DNA of 64,000 nucleotides from Streptomyces sp. NBC_00775 (GCF_036347135.1 NZ_CP108938.1:10106001-10170000); one strand, 5' to 3'; numbered from the stretch's first letter, positions 1-8,416 are shown. The notes: generated by a model from the letters alone, not told the origin. A program made the numbers and translations.

Positions 1-540
1 CTGCGCGCCGAACTGCCGATAGCCGAGACGCTCCATCAGCTCGGCGAAGGCGGCGGCCACCCGCCGGAACTCCCAGCCGGTGTCCCGCGTCGGCCCGGAG
101 AGCCCGAATCCGGGAATGCTCGGCACGACCAGATGAAACGCGTCGGCCGGATCACCGCCGTGCGCCCGGGGATCGGTCAACGGACCGACGACGTCCGTGA
201 ATTCGACGATCGAGCCGGGCCACCCGTGCGTGATGATCAGGGGAGTCGCATCCGGTTCCGGCGACCGGATGTGGGCGAAGTGAATCCGCGCGCCGTCGAT
301 CTCCGTCGTGAACTGCGGCCATGCGTTCAGCCGCGCCTCGGCCGCACGCCAGTCGTACACGTGCCGCCAGTACCGTACGAGCCCTTCCAGATAGTCCCGG
401 GGAACTCCGTACGCCCAGCCAACACCCGGCAACGCGTCGGGCCAACGGGTGCGGTCGAGGCGCTGATGGAGGTCGTCGAGGTCGCTCTGCGGGAAGTCGA
501 TGCGGAAGGGGGCCATGCGTGTGCCGTCTGAAGAAGTCAT
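1..540 (-). CDS. Epoxide hydrolase, N-terminal part (cut by window edge)
   Basis: This is the first 180 codons of an alpha/beta-hydrolase of the epoxide hydrolase type; the 3' end lies outside the window. The N-terminus has the epoxide hydrolase lid pattern (FPQSDLDDLHQRLDRTRWP, then a YWRHVYDWRAAEARLNAWPQF stretch). HGWPGS at about residues 105-110 supplies the oxyanion hole, and VPSIPGFGLS precedes the region where the nucleophile would come. The catalytic Asp and His are not visible. The enzyme would open epoxides with water in the cytoplasm; the substrate is unknown. An internal ATG at 516 (MAPFRID) is an alternative start, and neither start has a strong ribosome binding site. Confidence 0.85.
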   Translation of the reverse strand, partial: MTSSDGTRMAPFRIDFPQSDLDDLHQRLDRTRWPDALPGVGWAYGVPRDYLEGLVRYWRHVYDWRAAEARLNAWPQFTTEIDGARIHFAHIRSPEPDATPLIITHGWPGSIVEFTDVVGPLTDPRAHGGDPADAFHLVVPSIPGFGLSGPTRDTGWEFRRVAAAFAELMERLGYRQFGAQ

Positions 541-664
541 CGCCGCGCATGCTAGCTCCGGGCATCCAGGGGTGTGTCCGAATATTTTCGCCGTGCCGAC
601 GATGAGTTTTCGGACGACGATCAGTCGACAGAAGTGACGACGTTTCCCGCCCGAGGAGGTACGC

Positions 665-1147
665 ATGCCAGCCGACGGATTCACCACATGTCTGTGGTTC
701 GACGGCCAGGCCGAAGAGGCCGCGCACTACTACGTCTCGATCTTCAAGAACTCCCGGCTCGGCAGGATGGGCCGCTACACGGAGGCCGGGCCCGGGCCCG
801 CCGGTTCCGTGATCGCCGCCGAGTTCGTGGCCAACGGGCAGAAGTTCGTCGCGCTGAACGGCGGCCCGCAGTTCACGTTCGACGAGGCGATCTCGTTCCA
901 GATCCACTGCGAGGACCAGGAAGAGGTGGACCACTACTGGAACAAGCTCATCGACGACGGCGGCGAAGGGGGCCCCTGCGGCTGGCTCAAGGACAAGTTC
1001 GGTCTGTCCTGGCAGGTCGTTCCGAGCAGGCTCATCGACCTGATCAGCGACCCGGACCCGGTGAAGGCGGCCCGCACGACCGAGGCGATGCTGCAGATGT
1101 CCAAGCTGGACATCGCGGCCCTGGAGAAGGCGTACGCGGGGGAGTAG
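665..1147 (+). CDS. VOC superfamily protein, PhnB-like
   Basis: This 160-residue single-domain protein belongs to the PhnB / 3-demethylubiquinone methyltransferase-like branch of the vicinal oxygen chelate fold. Typical features are the opening FTTCLWFDGQAEEAAHYYVSIF, the central FVALNGGPQFTFDEAISFQI, the DDGG turn and the C-terminal CGWLKDKFGLSWQVVP strand. Despite the family name, such proteins are not known to methylate ubiquinone, and the substrate cannot be inferred. The start is well supported by GAGGAGG ending 7 bases before the ATG. It stands alone, convergent with the ABC exporter on the other strand. Confidence 0.9.
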   Translation: MPADGFTTCLWFDGQAEEAAHYYVSIFKNSRLGRMGRYTEAGPGPAGSVIAAEFVANGQKFVALNGGPQFTFDEAISFQIHCEDQEEVDHYWNKLIDDGGEGGPCGWLKDKFGLSWQVVPSRLIDLISDPDPVKAARTTEAMLQMSKLDIAALEKAYAGE

Positions 1148-1255
1148 CGGATCCGCAGGGGCCGGCCGCACAACAAGAGTCGAACTCGGTGTGCGGTCCG
1201 CCCCCATGTCAGGAACCTCCTGTCCAGCGCGCCTCTCGGTGGCCTCCCGTACGAA

Positions 1256-3043
1256 TCAGGCGAGCTGGCCGCTGTGCAGCGCCGTGTACGCGCCGCCGCG
1301 CCGCAGCAGCTCCTCGTGCGCGCCGACCTCCTGGATGGCCCCGTCCCGCATCACGACGATGCGGTCCGCGCCCCGGATCGTGGACAGCCGGTGCGCCACG
1401 ACGAACGTGGTGCGCCCGCTCAGCAGCCGGGTCAGTGCCTGCTGGACGAGGGCCTCGGAGTGCGTGTCCAGCGCGGAGGTGGCCTCGTCGAGGACGAGTA
1501 CCCGGGGATCGCGGATCAGTGCCCGCGCGATGGCGAGGCGCTGCCGCTGACCCCCGGAGAGCCGGGCTCCGTGCTCGCCGATCACGGTGTCGAGGCCCTG
1601 CGGCAGCCGGTCCACGAACTCCAGCGCGTTGGCGTCGCGCAACGCCTCGCGCACCGTGGCGTCACCGGCGTCGTCCATGCCGTACGCGACGTTCTCCCGG
1701 ACCGTGCCGTCGAAGAGGATCGACTCCTGCGGCACCACCGAGACGAAACGCCGGTACGTGCGCAGGTCCAGCGTGCTCATGTCGGTCCCGTCGAGCAGCA
1801 ACCGGCCCGACGTGGGACGGATGAAGCCGATGACGAGATTGAGCACGGTGGACTTCCCGGCTCCCGATGCGCCGACCAGCGCGATGGTCTCGCCGGGAGC
1901 GACGGCCAGCGTGAAGTCCCGTACGGCGGGCCTGCCTTCCTCCCGCGCGGGCCCGGCCCCCTCGAAGTACGTATGTCCTACGCCGTCGAAGGTGACGGCA
2001 CCGCGAAGCGAGGTGACCTCCGCCTTGCCCTCGTTGTCCTCCAGCTCGGGCGCCTGGAGCACCTCGCCGACCGAACGCACCGACTCCAGGCCCCTGGTGA
2101 TGACCGGGGCCAGACCCGCGAGCGTCGTCGTGGAGTTGGTGAGGGTGGTCAGGAAGGCGCTGAGCATGACGACGTCGCCGGGTGTCACACCCCAGTAGCC
2201 GTAGTACGACACCAGCGCCGCGCCGGTGAGGAAGAGCACGCCGACGACGTTCAGGAACACCCATGCCAGCGAGGCGAACCGCCCGTTGAGCAGGTCCAGG
2301 CGCAGCCCGGAGCGGAGCACCTGCCGCAGCGTGCCGTCCATGCGGCGCAGCGCCTTGCCCTCCAGGCCGTGTGCCCGGGTGACCGGGATGAGCCGGGTCA
2401 TCTCGGTCACTCGCGACGACAGATGCTCGATTTCGTGCCGGAAGTGCTCGTTCTGGGAGCGGAGCCGGGTCCGCAGCCGCGCCACGAGCAGGGCCGCGAC
2501 CGGCACGACGCACAGGAAGACGGGCACGAACTCGGGTGTGCGGACGGCGATCACGACCAGGCCGCCTGTGAGCACGGTGAGTGCGCCGAGCCCGGTCTCG
2601 GCGGTCTGCTGCACCATCTGCTCCACGGTCTCCACGTCCCGGATGACCTTGGCCTGCAGTACGCCCGCGCTGACCCGTGAGTGGTAGCCGATGGAGAGCT
2701 GCTGCATACGGGTGCACAGGGCGGAGCGCAGATCGGTGCCCATGCGGCGCACGCTCCCGTACAGCAGACGCACATACAGCAGGTGCAGCGGGATGTTGAC
2801 CAGCAGGATGAACAGAATCACCCCGGCGCTCAGCCACACCCGGCCGATCGGCTGGTGCTGGACGACGGTGTCGATGATGGACGCCGTGATCAGCGGCAGC
2901 AGCCACACCGGGCTGTGCTTAACGGTGAAGACGAGGAACGCCGCGGCCAGCTTTCGGCGGTCGGCGCGGAACAGGTAGGCAAGGGTGCGTATCGGGTGTT
3001 CGCCCCGGTAGCGATGGTCGAGCGGTTTCTCGGACGACGCCAT
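1256..3043 (-). CDS. ABC exporter, fused membrane and ATPase domains
   Basis: This 595-residue half-transporter has six membrane segments in its first ~320 residues (ABC transmembrane type 1 fold), followed by a full ATPase domain. Visible motifs are Walker A GASGAGKST, the Q-loop around FVSVVPQESILFDGT, the signature LSGGQRQRLAIARAL, Walker B VLVLDEATSALD and the H-loop AHRLSTI. It would work as a homodimer in the cytoplasmic membrane, exporting a lipid, drug or peptide; the cargo cannot be told. The start at MASSEKPLDHRY is chosen because GGGGAGG lies about 9 bases upstream. A longer reading frame to 3112 lacks such support. Confidence 0.92.
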   Translation of the reverse strand: MASSEKPLDHRYRGEHPIRTLAYLFRADRRKLAAAFLVFTVKHSPVWLLPLITASIIDTVVQHQPIGRVWLSAGVILFILLVNIPLHLLYVRLLYGSVRRMGTDLRSALCTRMQQLSIGYHSRVSAGVLQAKVIRDVETVEQMVQQTAETGLGALTVLTGGLVVIAVRTPEFVPVFLCVVPVAALLVARLRTRLRSQNEHFRHEIEHLSSRVTEMTRLIPVTRAHGLEGKALRRMDGTLRQVLRSGLRLDLLNGRFASLAWVFLNVVGVLFLTGAALVSYYGYWGVTPGDVVMLSAFLTTLTNSTTTLAGLAPVITRGLESVRSVGEVLQAPELEDNEGKAEVTSLRGAVTFDGVGHTYFEGAGPAREEGRPAVRDFTLAVAPGETIALVGASGAGKSTVLNLVIGFIRPTSGRLLLDGTDMSTLDLRTYRRFVSVVPQESILFDGTVRENVAYGMDDAGDATVREALRDANALEFVDRLPQGLDTVIGEHGARLSGGQRQRLAIARALIRDPRVLVLDEATSALDTHSEALVQQALTRLLSGRTTFVVAHRLSTIRGADRIVVMRDGAIQEVGAHEELLRRGGAYTALHSGQLA

Positions 3044-3073
3044 CGGCGTTGGTCCTCCCCAGTGGCCGAGTAG

Positions 3074-3089
3074 AGAGCAAGCGCTTTCT
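3074..3089 (-). promoter_or_regulatory. Possible LacI-type operator
   Basis: On the minus strand the site reads AGAAAGCGCTTGCTCT. It is centred on the palindrome AAGCGCTT, 31-46 bases upstream of the ABC exporter start. AGCGCT-centred palindromes are typical LacI-family operators in Streptomyces. The outer bases are only partly symmetric and the target is not a sugar importer, so this is tentative. Confidence 0.35.
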
Positions 3090-3639
3090 GCCCGCGTTGC
3101 GCCGGAGTACACCGGGTCGAGGGCGCCGTTGTACGGGAATCACGGCTGGCTCCTGCTGACGGTGATCAAGCACCGTCGGCTACGGCCGGACATTCCGCGT
3201 CGACTGCACGCCGACCTCCACAGCGACCCCGTCGCCGAGGCCGTCCTGATGCGTTGCGGCTCGGCTGATGACGCGCGTCATCCGTCACCGCCTGGATCAA
3301 GTGCCGGAAAGTGCAATCCCCTGAGAGCGGTTTTCCGTATTGATTCACAGGAGGCAACTCCTTCTGATCAACAGCTCGCGATGCCGGGCTCCGCACGGCG
3401 ATCCAGTGCGGGGTGCCCCTGGGTGTCGCCCAACGCTGGTGCGGCTGCGCAACTGCCTTTTCACCCACGGACGGCAAAGGCACCGGTTACCCGCGCGGCC
3501 TGAAAATCTTCAAGATCAAAGCAGTGATCGCCCCGCGACCTGGTTCGTGCTGCGTCGAACCGTGTGGCGAGGACGCGGCCGGATGCCGTCTCCCCACCCG
3601 GGGCCCTCTGCTCAATGCCCCTGAACACCTGGAGTCACG
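3090..3639. other. 550-bp intergenic stretch, no supported gene
   Basis: The stretch between the ABC exporter and the small membrane protein has weaker codon bias than its neighbours. Open frames exist on both strands (about 3129-3503 plus, 3166-3483 minus), but neither has a convincing start, composition or recognisable motif. An AGGAGG...CTCCTT near-palindrome lies at about 3349-3363. It may hold decayed coding DNA or a long 5' leader. I assign nothing. Confidence 0.5.
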
Positions 3640-4101
3640 ATGAACTCCACGAATGCCGCCGAAGCCACCTTGAAGGGACTGGGAGTGTGCTGCGCCGTTG
3701 GCAACACGGTCCTGCACACGCTCCTTGTTCCTGATCATCTTGAGGAGATGTTCTACATCGGTCTTCTGTTCGCCGTGGGCAGCGCCATCATGCTCGTCGT
3801 GGCAGTGGCGCTGGTCATCGTCAAGCGTCCCCTGATCGCCTGGCTGACCGGGACGCTCGTCAGCCTCGGCATGATCGTCGGCTTTGTGCTCTCGCGCACC
3901 GTCGGCCTGCCGGGCGGCTATTACGAACCCGGCTGGGAGTCGCCGTACGGCCCCCTGTCCTTGCTCGTTGAGGGACTCTTCGTCTTCGCCTTCCTCGCCT
4001 GGCTCGGTGACAGGGCCGCGCACGGCGTAGCGCCCAAACTGCCGTACAGGGCGGACCGCGAGCCGGTCTCGGTGGGGCCCGGCGTATCAAAACCCCGGTG
4101 A
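3640..4101 (+). CDS. Four-helix membrane protein of unknown function
   Basis: This 153-residue protein has four likely membrane helices: about residues 12-30, 38-60, 65-88 and 105-125. A conserved-looking LLVPDHLEEMFYIGLLF stretch sits between helices 1 and 2, and an LPGGYYEPGWESPYGPLSLLVEG loop precedes helix 4. The tail is charged and cytoplasmic or external. GGAG lies about 7 bases before the ATG. I recognise the pattern as a recurring actinobacterial hypothetical membrane protein but can name no function. No neighbour suggests an operon. Confidence 0.75.
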   Translation: MNSTNAAEATLKGLGVCCAVGNTVLHTLLVPDHLEEMFYIGLLFAVGSAIMLVVAVALVIVKRPLIAWLTGTLVSLGMIVGFVLSRTVGLPGGYYEPGWESPYGPLSLLVEGLFVFAFLAWLGDRAAHGVAPKLPYRADREPVSVGPGVSKPR

Positions 4102-4226
4102 CGCCGAGCCTGACGAACATGCACGCGGCCTGGCGGGACCGTCACAAGGCCCGCCACGGCGCCCTCCCAAGGGCCGTCCGTCATGGAACCCGTCATCCGC
4201 CGGTCCGCCGGGCCACCCCTCGTCGT

Positions 4227-4973
4227 TCAGGTGTCCACGCCCAGGTGAGCCGTGGCGAGCACGGTGCCGTCGGGCGCCGTCACCCGGGCGCCGGAGAGCG
4301 TCGAGGGGTCGACGGAGGCGGGGCCACCCCAGGAGCCACTGCCCTCATGCAGGGTGAACGTGCCGACGGGAACCGTGGTGCCGTCCTTGCGCTCCAGCAG
4401 GCAGACGACCTTGCCGCTGGAGGGGGTGCCGGCGTGGGTGAGGTCGATGGTCATGTAGACCCAGCCCTCCGGGTCGGCGTGTGCGTAGACCTCGCCGACG
4501 GACTTCCCCGGGGCGACGGCCGAGGTCAGGTCTCCGGACAACAGGTCGGTGTCGGTGGAGGTGGCGGAAGGCCCGGCCACGACGCTTTCGATCGCCGTGC
4601 CGGCCGCCCAGCCGCCGAACCCGACCGCGACGACGAGCGCGGCCGCGGCGGAGGCGACCCGCAGCCGTACCGGACCACGGAGGCGCTTGCGCGGTACGGC
4701 GGACCCTCGGGCGTGCGCATGCCCCTCGTGCACCGGCGCCCCCTGCGTCAGCGCCTGAGCCACCCGGGTCTCGAACCCGACCGGCGGCTCGCTGCCGGGC
4801 AGCAGTCCGATGAGCCCGTCGCCCACGAGGGTCAGCTGCTCGATGTACTCCCGGCAGTCCGCACACCCCTCCAGATGGGCGACCGCACAGGCCCGTTCAC
4901 GGCCGGGCAGCACGCCGAGCGCGAGCTCGGCGCCGACCTCCCGCAGCTTCTCGCAGGTCACATCACTTGCCAT
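4227..4973 (-). CDS. Anti-sigma factor, zinc-finger (RskA-like)
   Basis: This 248-residue membrane anti-sigma factor would hold the upstream-encoded ECF sigma factor inactive. The N-terminal anti-sigma domain carries the HxxxCxxC zinc motif (AHLEGCADC, about residues 33-41). One membrane helix follows at about residues 104-125 (VASAAAALVVAVGFGGWAAG). The extracytoplasmic domain ends with the RskA-like pattern GKVVCLLERKDGTTVPVGTF and LSGARVTAPDGTVLATA. It overlaps the sigma gene by 11 bases, so the two are translationally coupled. Release would be expected by regulated intramembrane proteolysis, as in the SigK-RskA system; the signal is unknown. Confidence 0.92.
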   Translation of the reverse strand: MASDVTCEKLREVGAELALGVLPGRERACAVAHLEGCADCREYIEQLTLVGDGLIGLLPGSEPPVGFETRVAQALTQGAPVHEGHAHARGSAVPRKRLRGPVRLRVASAAAALVVAVGFGGWAAGTAIESVVAGPSATSTDTDLLSGDLTSAVAPGKSVGEVYAHADPEGWVYMTIDLTHAGTPSSGKVVCLLERKDGTTVPVGTFTLHEGSGSWGGPASVDPSTLSGARVTAPDGTVLATAHLGVDT

Positions 4974-5613
4974 GGCCGCCTCGGTTCGGAGACGCGAGCG
5001 TGATGCGCAGTTTGCCCATCGCCGTCCTGATGCGCGTCTTGGCGGTGCCCAGCGGGATCTTCTCCCAGTCGGCGATCTGCTGGGCGGTCATACCGTAGAT
5101 GCCCGCCATCACCAGGGCGCGGCCCTGCTCGCGCGGCAGCTCCGCCACGGCTGCCCGCAGCTGGGAGGACGCCTCGGCGGCCAGTGCGTGCCGCTCGGGC
5201 GTCTCGCCGATGACGCCGAGCATCGCGTCAAGATCCTCGGGCGCCACCGGCTCCGGCCGTCGCGACCGGACGGCGTCGATAGCGAGGTTGTGGGCGATGG
5301 CCATCAGCCAGGTCCTTACCGATCCGCGGCGCGCGTCGTAGATCTGCGCGTAACGCCACGCGCGCTCGAACGTCTGCTGGGCGATGTCTTCGGCCAGCTG
5401 TGGATCCCCGATGACGCCGATGGCGACACCGAAGACCGTGTGCTGGAACCTCCGTACGAAGGTGACGGCGAGCTCCGGATCGCCGGTGGCCAGCCCGGAC
5501 AGCAGAGCCTCGTCCGGGAGCCGGCCCACGGAAACCGGAGATCTCGACATATCCGTGTATACGGTTCGCCCGTGTCCAGGGATTGCCCCACGGCCACGGA
5601 ATCGGAAGCCCAT
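4963..5613 (-). CDS. ECF RNA polymerase sigma factor (SigK/ECF19-like)
   Basis: This 216-residue extracytoplasmic-function sigma factor has region 2 at about residues 45-110, including AEDIAQQTFERAWRYAQIYDARRGSVRTWLMAIAHNLAID. Region 4 at about 150-205 carries the helix-turn-helix MTAQQIADWEKIPLGTAKTRIRTAMGKLR. It would direct RNA polymerase to stress-type promoters and usually its own. The start MGFRFRG is preferred because GAGGGAG sits 9 bases upstream; an internal MSRSPVS start at 5550 lacks this. The downstream gene is its RskA-like anti-sigma partner, which supports assignment to the SigK-like group. Confidence 0.93.
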   Translation of the reverse strand: MGFRFRGRGAIPGHGRTVYTDMSRSPVSVGRLPDEALLSGLATGDPELAVTFVRRFQHTVFGVAIGVIGDPQLAEDIAQQTFERAWRYAQIYDARRGSVRTWLMAIAHNLAIDAVRSRRPEPVAPEDLDAMLGVIGETPERHALAAEASSQLRAAVAELPREQGRALVMAGIYGMTAQQIADWEKIPLGTAKTRIRTAMGKLRITLASPNRGGHGK

Positions 5614-5798
5614 GTTCCGATTCTCCCTCGGCCGGGCTCCGCGCACCCGAACTTCGTCCAGCGTCGTGGTCGGGGGCCGAAGCGGGGCCGGCCGCCCCGG
5701 CGCCGGCGGCAACGCGAGCGTGTCCACCGGGATGTGCCGCATGTCGCCGCGGCCTTCCAGTCCGCGTCGAAGTTCCTGACCGGCCCGTCGAAGGGGAG

Positions 5799-6290
5799 TC
5801 AGGCGGTCACCCTGGCGATGAACGCGGCGAGGTTCGCCACGGTCCGCTGGATCTTCTCCTCCGACGTGAGTGACTCGTGGGGCCGTGAGCCGACGCCCGC
5901 GTCCTTCTTGCCCCGCACGTACAGCGAGCACGAGAGGTCGCTGCATATGTAGGCGCCCACCGAGTTGCCCTGCTGCCCGGCCTTCCCCGCCTTCGGCGCG
6001 ACCATCAGGGAGACGCCGCCGGTGTGGGTGGTCACGCACATGGAGCACATGCTGCGCCGCATCTGGGAGGCGGCGGGGCTGGGGCAGCGCAGCGCGAGGG
6101 CCTTTGTCAGGCCGTCCAGCTCGATGACGAGGTAGGCGCGTTCGGGTGCCTGGGGATCTCGCCAGCCCAGGTAGTCCAGGTCGTCCCAGGGGCGGTCGGT
6201 CAGGTCCCGTGGGACGGACAGGCGCTTCGCCTCGCCCTTGGTGCAGTTCACGAACGCGGTACGGATCTCTTGCTCGGTCAGCGGCTTCAT
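5799..6290 (-). CDS. FBP-domain (EF-G-binding-like) zinc protein
   Basis: This 163-residue protein resembles the treble-clef FBP domain found at the C-terminus of fibronectin-binding / elongation factor G-binding proteins. Cysteine pairs are visible as CSMC (about residues 82-85) and CSDLSC (about 117-122), with GGVSLMVAPKAGKAGQQGNSVGAYIC between them. It probably binds the ribosome or EF-G, but that is inference from the family. It diverges from the TetR gene, and both share the operator at 6304-6328, so it is the likely target of that regulator. The MKPLTEQ start is chosen because homologues begin near there; the ribosome site is weak. Confidence 0.82.
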   Translation of the reverse strand: MKPLTEQEIRTAFVNCTKGEAKRLSVPRDLTDRPWDDLDYLGWRDPQAPERAYLVIELDGLTKALALRCPSPAASQMRRSMCSMCVTTHTGGVSLMVAPKAGKAGQQGNSVGAYICSDLSCSLYVRGKKDAGVGSRPHESLTSEEKIQRTVANLAAFIARVTA

Positions 6291-6303
6291 AAGGGGCAGG
6301 CTA

Positions 6304-6328
6304 AATTGCCTAAAGGCTTTAGGCAATT
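6304..6328. promoter_or_regulatory. TetR-type operator, perfect 11-3-11 inverted repeat
   Basis: AATTGCCTAAA, spacer GGC, TTTAGGCAATT forms a perfect inverted repeat of 25 bases. It lies 14 bases upstream of the FBP-domain gene on one side and 33 bases before the TetR gene on the other. Its AT content stands out from its surroundings. The size and symmetry fit a TetR dimer site controlling both divergent genes. Confidence 0.85.
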
Positions 6329-6361
6329 GCATAATGTGGTCTGTCGATTGAGGGGAAGGGT

Positions 6362-6931
6362 ATGGCACGCGTAGGGCTGACCACGGAGCGCCTGACTCGG
6401 GCAGGGGCGGAGCTGGCGGACGAGGTCGGCTTCGACCAGGTGACCGTCTCGGAGCTCGCCCGGCGGTTCGACGTCAAGGTCGCGAGCCTGTACTCGCATG
6501 TGAAGAACTCCCAGGACCTCAAGACCAAGATCGCCCTGCTCGCGCTGGAGGAACTCGCGGACCGGGGCGCCGCCGACCTGGCCGGCCGGGCCGGCAAGGA
6601 CGCCCTGACCGCTCTCGCGAACGTCTACCGCGACTACGCCCGGGAGCATCCCGGCCGCTATGCGGCGGCCCAGATGAGGCTCGACCCGGAAACGGCGGCC
6701 GCCAGCGCCGGAGTCAGACACGCGCAGATGACGCGGGCGATCCTGCGCGGCTACGAGCTGACGGAACCGGATCAGACGCACGCGGTCCGGCTGCTGGGCA
6801 GCGCCTTCCACGGCTACATCAGCCTGGAGATGGGCGGAGGGTTCAGCCACAGCGCGCCCGACACACAGGAAACCTGGTCAAGGATGCTGGACGCCCTCGA
6901 CGCCCTGCTGCGGAACTGGCCCGCGCCCTGA
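6362..6931 (+). CDS. TetR regulator with WHG-type C-terminal domain
   Basis: This 189-residue regulator has an N-terminal TetR helix-turn-helix (VTVSELARRFDVKVASLYSHVKNSQDL, about residues 28-54) and a ligand domain of the WHG type (LRGYELTEPDQTHAVRLLGSAFHGYISLE). It would repress itself and the divergent FBP-domain gene through the palindrome directly upstream. The ATG follows an AGGGGAAGGGT ribosome site. The ligand is unknown. Its reading frame continues open after the TGA through the repeat tract into the SGNH gene, which is probably accidental. Confidence 0.9.
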   Translation: MARVGLTTERLTRAGAELADEVGFDQVTVSELARRFDVKVASLYSHVKNSQDLKTKIALLALEELADRGAADLAGRAGKDALTALANVYRDYAREHPGRYAAAQMRLDPETAAASAGVRHAQMTRAILRGYELTEPDQTHAVRLLGSAFHGYISLEMGGGFSHSAPDTQETWSRMLDALDALLRNWPAP

Positions 6932-6985
6932 CCGGGGCCCCGCACCGGCCCGAGTCCGTCGGCCGCGGGGCCTGGCGGCGACTCC

Positions 6986-7054
6986 GAACAGCGCGAACAG
7001 GAGGAACGGGAACAGCGGGAACAACGGGAACAGGACGAACGGGAACAGCGCGAA
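6986..7054 (+). repeat. Imperfect tandem repeat of cgggaacag-like units
   Basis: A run of roughly 8-9-base purine-rich units (gaacagcgg, gaacaacgg, gaacaggac, gaacgg) fills most of the gap between the TetR and SGNH genes. In the frame shared by both genes it would encode an E/Q/R-rich string without stops. No start codon lies in that frame upstream of the SGNH ATG. A similar purine-rich repeat lies in the caspase-kinase linker 2.7 kb away. Confidence 0.75.
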
Positions 7055-7078
7055 CATTCTGATCAGGGGAACGAGGCC

Positions 7079-8254
7079 ATGCACACCAAGCGCGACTGGA
7101 TCACCACACCCATCACCACGGACCTCCTGCACGGCGCCCTCGACCTGGAGCGCACCGAGCACGGATGGCTGCCGCATCGGCTGCCCTTTTGGGCCCGCAA
7201 GCAGATCCCCGACGGGCAGCTCGCCATGGCCGAGTCCCAGCCCTCCGGCGTACGGCTGGTCTTCCGGACCCGGGCCACCGCCGTCGAACTGGACACGCTG
7301 CCCACCAAGCGGGTCTACGTGGGTGCCCCGCTCCGCCCGGGCGGCGTGTACGACCTGCTCGTCGACGGCCGCCCGGCCGGGCAGGCCGGTGTGAGCAGCG
7401 GCAACACCCTGACCATCGACCTGACCACCGGATCCGTCCAGGCCCAGCCCGGCCCGGTCGGCACCCTCCGCTTCACCGATCTGCCCGACGGCGCCAAGGA
7501 CATCGAGATCTGGCTGCCGCACAACGAGACCACCGAACTCGTCGCCCTGCGCACCGACGCCCCCGTCGAGCCGGCACCGGACCAAGGCCGCAAGGTGTGG
7601 CTGCACCACGGCAGTTCGATCAGCCAAGGCTCCGACGCCGCCAGTCCCACCACCACCTGGCCCGCACTCGCCGCCTCCCTCGCGGGTGTGGAACTGATCA
7701 ACCTGGGCCTGGGCGGCAGCGCCCTGCTCGACCCGTTCACCGCCCGCACCCTGCGGGACACGCCCGCCGACCTGATCAGCGTCAAGATCGGCATCAACCT
7801 GGTCAACACCGACCTGATGCGCCTGCGCGCCTTCACACCCGCCGTCCACGGCTTCCTCGACACCATCCGCGAAGGCCACCCCACCACACCGCTGCTGGTT
7901 GTCTCGCCCGTCCTGTGCCCCATCCACGAAGACACACCCGGCCCCAGCGTCCCGGACCTCACCGCCCTCAGCACCGGGCAACTGCGGTTCCGGGCCGCGG
8001 GCGATCCGGCGGAGCGCGCCGACGGGAAACTGACCCTGGGCGTCATCCGCGACGAGCTGGCCCGGATGGTCGAGCAGCGCGCGGCCGAGGATCCGAACCT
8101 GCACTACCTCGACGGCCGTGACCTCTACGGTCAGGTCGACTCCGTCGAGCTGCCGCTGCCCGACCAGCTCCACCCGGACGCCGCCACTCACCGCCGCATC
8201 GGCGAACGCTTCGCCAAACTGGCCTTCGCCCCGGGCGGCGTCTTTGACGAGTGA
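7079..8254 (+). CDS. SGNH/GDSL-family hydrolase, cytoplasmic
   Basis: This 391-residue protein has an N-terminal jelly-roll-like domain (about residues 1-165, with FRTRATAVELDTLPTKR). A C-terminal SGNH hydrolase domain follows: block I HHGSSISQGSDA with the nucleophile Ser (about residue 182), block II with Gly in LINLGLGGSALLD, block III ISVKIGINLVN and block V DQLHPDAATHRR with Asp/His. It would deacylate an ester substrate. No signal peptide is visible, so it acts inside the cell. ATG follows an AGGGGAACGAGG ribosome site. It is separated from the TetR gene by the repeat tract. Confidence 0.9.
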   Translation: MHTKRDWITTPITTDLLHGALDLERTEHGWLPHRLPFWARKQIPDGQLAMAESQPSGVRLVFRTRATAVELDTLPTKRVYVGAPLRPGGVYDLLVDGRPAGQAGVSSGNTLTIDLTTGSVQAQPGPVGTLRFTDLPDGAKDIEIWLPHNETTELVALRTDAPVEPAPDQGRKVWLHHGSSISQGSDAASPTTTWPALAASLAGVELINLGLGGSALLDPFTARTLRDTPADLISVKIGINLVNTDLMRLRAFTPAVHGFLDTIREGHPTTPLLVVSPVLCPIHEDTPGPSVPDLTALSTGQLRFRAAGDPAERADGKLTLGVIRDELARMVEQRAAEDPNLHYLDGRDLYGQVDSVELPLPDQLHPDAATHRRIGERFAKLAFAPGGVFDE

Positions 8255-8416
8255 GCTTCCGCGCCCGTCCGCTGCGGAAACCCCGCCTTCGGCTGCGGAC
8301 AGGAGTACGACGACGGTGCCGCGCGCCTGACCGCACTCCCTCTCGACGGGCTGAACCGCATCAAGGCCGTCTCGTCCGCCGCGATCGCCGCCCGGAATCC
8401 CCTGGTGGACGGCTAA
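8255..8416 (+). pseudogene. Possible gene remnant, unrecognised
   Basis: Between the SGNH stop and the EACC1 gene an open frame without a start runs to a TAA at 8414. It reads in part EYDDGAARLTALPLDGLNRI, then KAVSSAAIAARNPLVDG. Base use is gene-like (G/C-rich third positions), but no family is recognised. It could be the 3' end of a decayed gene, or chance in GC-rich DNA. Confidence 0.3.

Noticed and set aside
3129..3503. Transposase-like fragment in the 3.1-3.6 kb gap
   Set aside because: The translation has a faint basic, His-rich look but no catalytic motif, inverted terminal repeats or target duplication could be seen.
6878..8191. Long minus-strand frame with a phenylalanine/leucine-rich N-terminal run
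   Set aside because: It is the antisense shadow of the SGNH gene and the gaacgg repeat; codon bias fits the plus-strand gene.
6362..8254. TetR-SGNH fusion protein read through the TGA at 6929
   Set aside because: The TetR protein has a normal C-terminal end, the SGNH gene has its own good ribosome site and ATG, and nothing suggests stop-codon readthrough.
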